This document shows positions 5,444-6,047 of a stretch of 6,047 nucleotides of DNA, one piece after another. Source of the stretch: JAMQKA01 sp043951865 (GTDB lineage Bacteria; Bacteroidota; Rhodothermia; Balneolales; Balneolaceae); contig NZ_JBINJF010000066.1 in assembly GCF_043951865.1 (NCBI RefSeq), forward strand, positions 1-6,047, read 5' to 3'. The position numbers and the translations under genes are program-made. Numbering within the stretch: the stretch's first letter is position 1; the number at the start of each line of letters is the position of its first letter. The notes below the pieces were generated by a model. It searched no databases and had not been told where the DNA came from. It saw nothing but the letters and a program-made list of their open reading frames with translations.

Positions 5444-5689
5444 GTGAGGCTGTCCCAAAAGTCAAGTCCAACAATCAGATTCCTAAAAAGTAAGGCACAT
5501 GATTCCAATTGATTAGTCAATCCTCCTGTCCTCCTTCTCCAAGGAGGAACTCTCGGATTGCGATATTGCTCAAGATACAATATAGGCATTTTTGAAGTCC
5601 CTCTTGGAGAAGAGGGATTTAGGGAGATTGATATCACCTTAATTATTAAGGCACTCATTTCCTGGTTTGGACTTTTTGGACAGCCTCAC
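5444..5689. mobile_element. 246-bp foldback/MITE-like element with 20-bp terminal inverted repeats
   Basis: The ends GTGAGGCTGTCCCAAAAGTC (5444-5463) and GACTTTTTGGACAGCCTCAC (5670-5689) are reverse complements in 19 of 20 positions. Their style resembles termini of several DDE-transposase insertion sequences, but I cannot assign a family. The interior has no transposase. It has two 8-bp hairpins with 4-nt loops: TCCTCCTT/AAGGAGGA (5529-5536, 5541-5548; loop CTCC) and TCCCTCTT/AAGAGGGA (5598-5605, 5610-5617; loop GGAG). These two are inverted near-copies of each other (18 of 20). A 15-bp palindrome, CCTTAATTATTAAGG, lies at 5637-5651. No clear target-site duplication is visible. It would have to be moved by a transposase encoded elsewhere. 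Confidence 0.75.
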
Positions 5690-5980
5690 GAAAAAAAGGC
5701 GGTAAATGGGGCACCCGCTGCAGCCTGTGCAGGCGTGGATGTTGATGGTCCGTTGCGCCGGTTGCCCGCTATCAAAGTTCTCACCGGCAGGCCATCCACC
5801 CCCGCCTGCTTCGGCTTCTGCGCCCCCATTCAAGGCCGGGAAGACCAGGTTATATATTTTGTAGCTCGCTCCCTCGTCAGACAGCACTTCTTCCGATATC
5901 TGAATAATTGCTTGACACGTTCATACGATCTCCCCTTCGAAATTCATTATTTCTAATTCTTCATTTTTCATTCCTCACTG
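5690..5980. repeat. Dispersed intergenic repeat, copy B, right part
   Basis: This is the continuation of copy B beyond the foldback element. CCCTCGTCAGACAG (5871-5884) and CGTTCATA (5918-5925) match copy A in order and spacing, and the AT-rich tail (5940-5975) matches 335-355. Without the insertion, the part between the shared words GGAAGGATG and CCCTCGTCAGACAG is still about 80 bases longer than in copy A. It includes a GC-rich stretch around 5700-5840 (GCAGCCTGTGCAGGC and following). Copy A therefore looks like a shortened version, or B an expanded one. No gene is supported here. Confidence 0.6.
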
Positions 5981-6047
5981 AACATCCCCCTGCACCCCCT
6001 TCGAACATCATTTACCGCTTTTCCATCATAACTGCCACAAGGGGGAA
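5981..6047. other. Pyrimidine-rich right edge, no gene seen
   Basis: The last bases are C- and T-rich on the + strand (for example ATCCCCCTGCACCCCCTTC, 5984-6002) and end in AAGGGGGAA. I see no ORF, hairpin or RNA gene that can be defended. It may be the outer edge of repeat copy B or the leader of a gene beyond the window. Confidence 0.4.

Noticed and set aside
5639..5887. Minus-strand frame with a CTGCSGCP stretch resembling an iron-sulphur cysteine motif
   Set aside because: The cysteines come from the palindromic GCAGCCTGTGCAGGC area of the dispersed repeat and the frame crosses the element border. No ferredoxin-like context surrounds it.
5912..5935. TTGACA as a -35 promoter element
   Set aside because: No acceptable -10 hexamer lies 16-18 bases downstream, and the match falls inside the dispersed repeat. 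A promoter for a gene beyond the window cannot be excluded but is not supported.
5558..5956. Plus-strand open frame of 132 codons crossing the right end of the foldback element
   Set aside because: It spans the boundary between the inserted element and the dispersed repeat, so it joins unrelated sequence. No domain is recognisable.

Overview
The window looks like an accessory or surface-polysaccharide locus of a bacterium of moderate GC content. It probably belongs to the Bacteroidota/Balneolota (FCB) side of the tree. That placement is an inference from three things: a solitary four-helix-bundle (23S-IVS/S23-like) gene between sugar-nucleotide genes, a Tll0287-like DUF3365 haem lipoprotein, and intergenic repeats carrying a 'cttttgtcttgataca' hairpin of a kind I remember from such genomes. 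I see no rRNA, tRNA or CRISPR array.

Layout. Bases 1-690 contain no gene. They hold a dispersed repeat (copy A, about 38-360) and then the leader of ugd, which has a compound hairpin at 604-633. On the + strand follow UDP-glucose 6-dehydrogenase (691-2049), a four-helix-bundle protein (2168-2578) and UDP-glucuronate decarboxylase (2664-3635, TTG start). The four-helix-bundle gene sits between two arrays of 7-bp tandem repeats (2081-2129 and 2581-2622). After uxs comes a non-coding convergence zone (3636-4078) with three exact 17-bp repeats at a 22-bp period and several small hairpins. On the - strand are a DUF3365 c-type haem lipoprotein (4079-4708) and an unrecognised 128-residue protein (4838-5224). 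From about 5340 to the end is a second, longer copy of the dispersed repeat (copy B). It is interrupted by a 246-bp element with 20-bp terminal inverted repeats (5444-5689), which looks like a MITE or an internally deleted insertion sequence.

How the genes fit together. Ugd oxidises UDP-glucose to UDP-glucuronate, and Uxs decarboxylates that product to UDP-xylose. The pair is a complete two-step supply of UDP-GlcA and UDP-Xyl for capsule, exopolysaccharide or LPS-type glycans. The four-helix-bundle gene has no known part in this pathway and looks like an intruder carried on or between heptad repeats. The two minus-strand genes are convergent with the sugar genes and appear functionally separate. 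The most unusual material is the non-coding part: heptad arrays around the four-helix-bundle gene, the phased 22-bp repeats, and the foldback element nested in a dispersed repeat.
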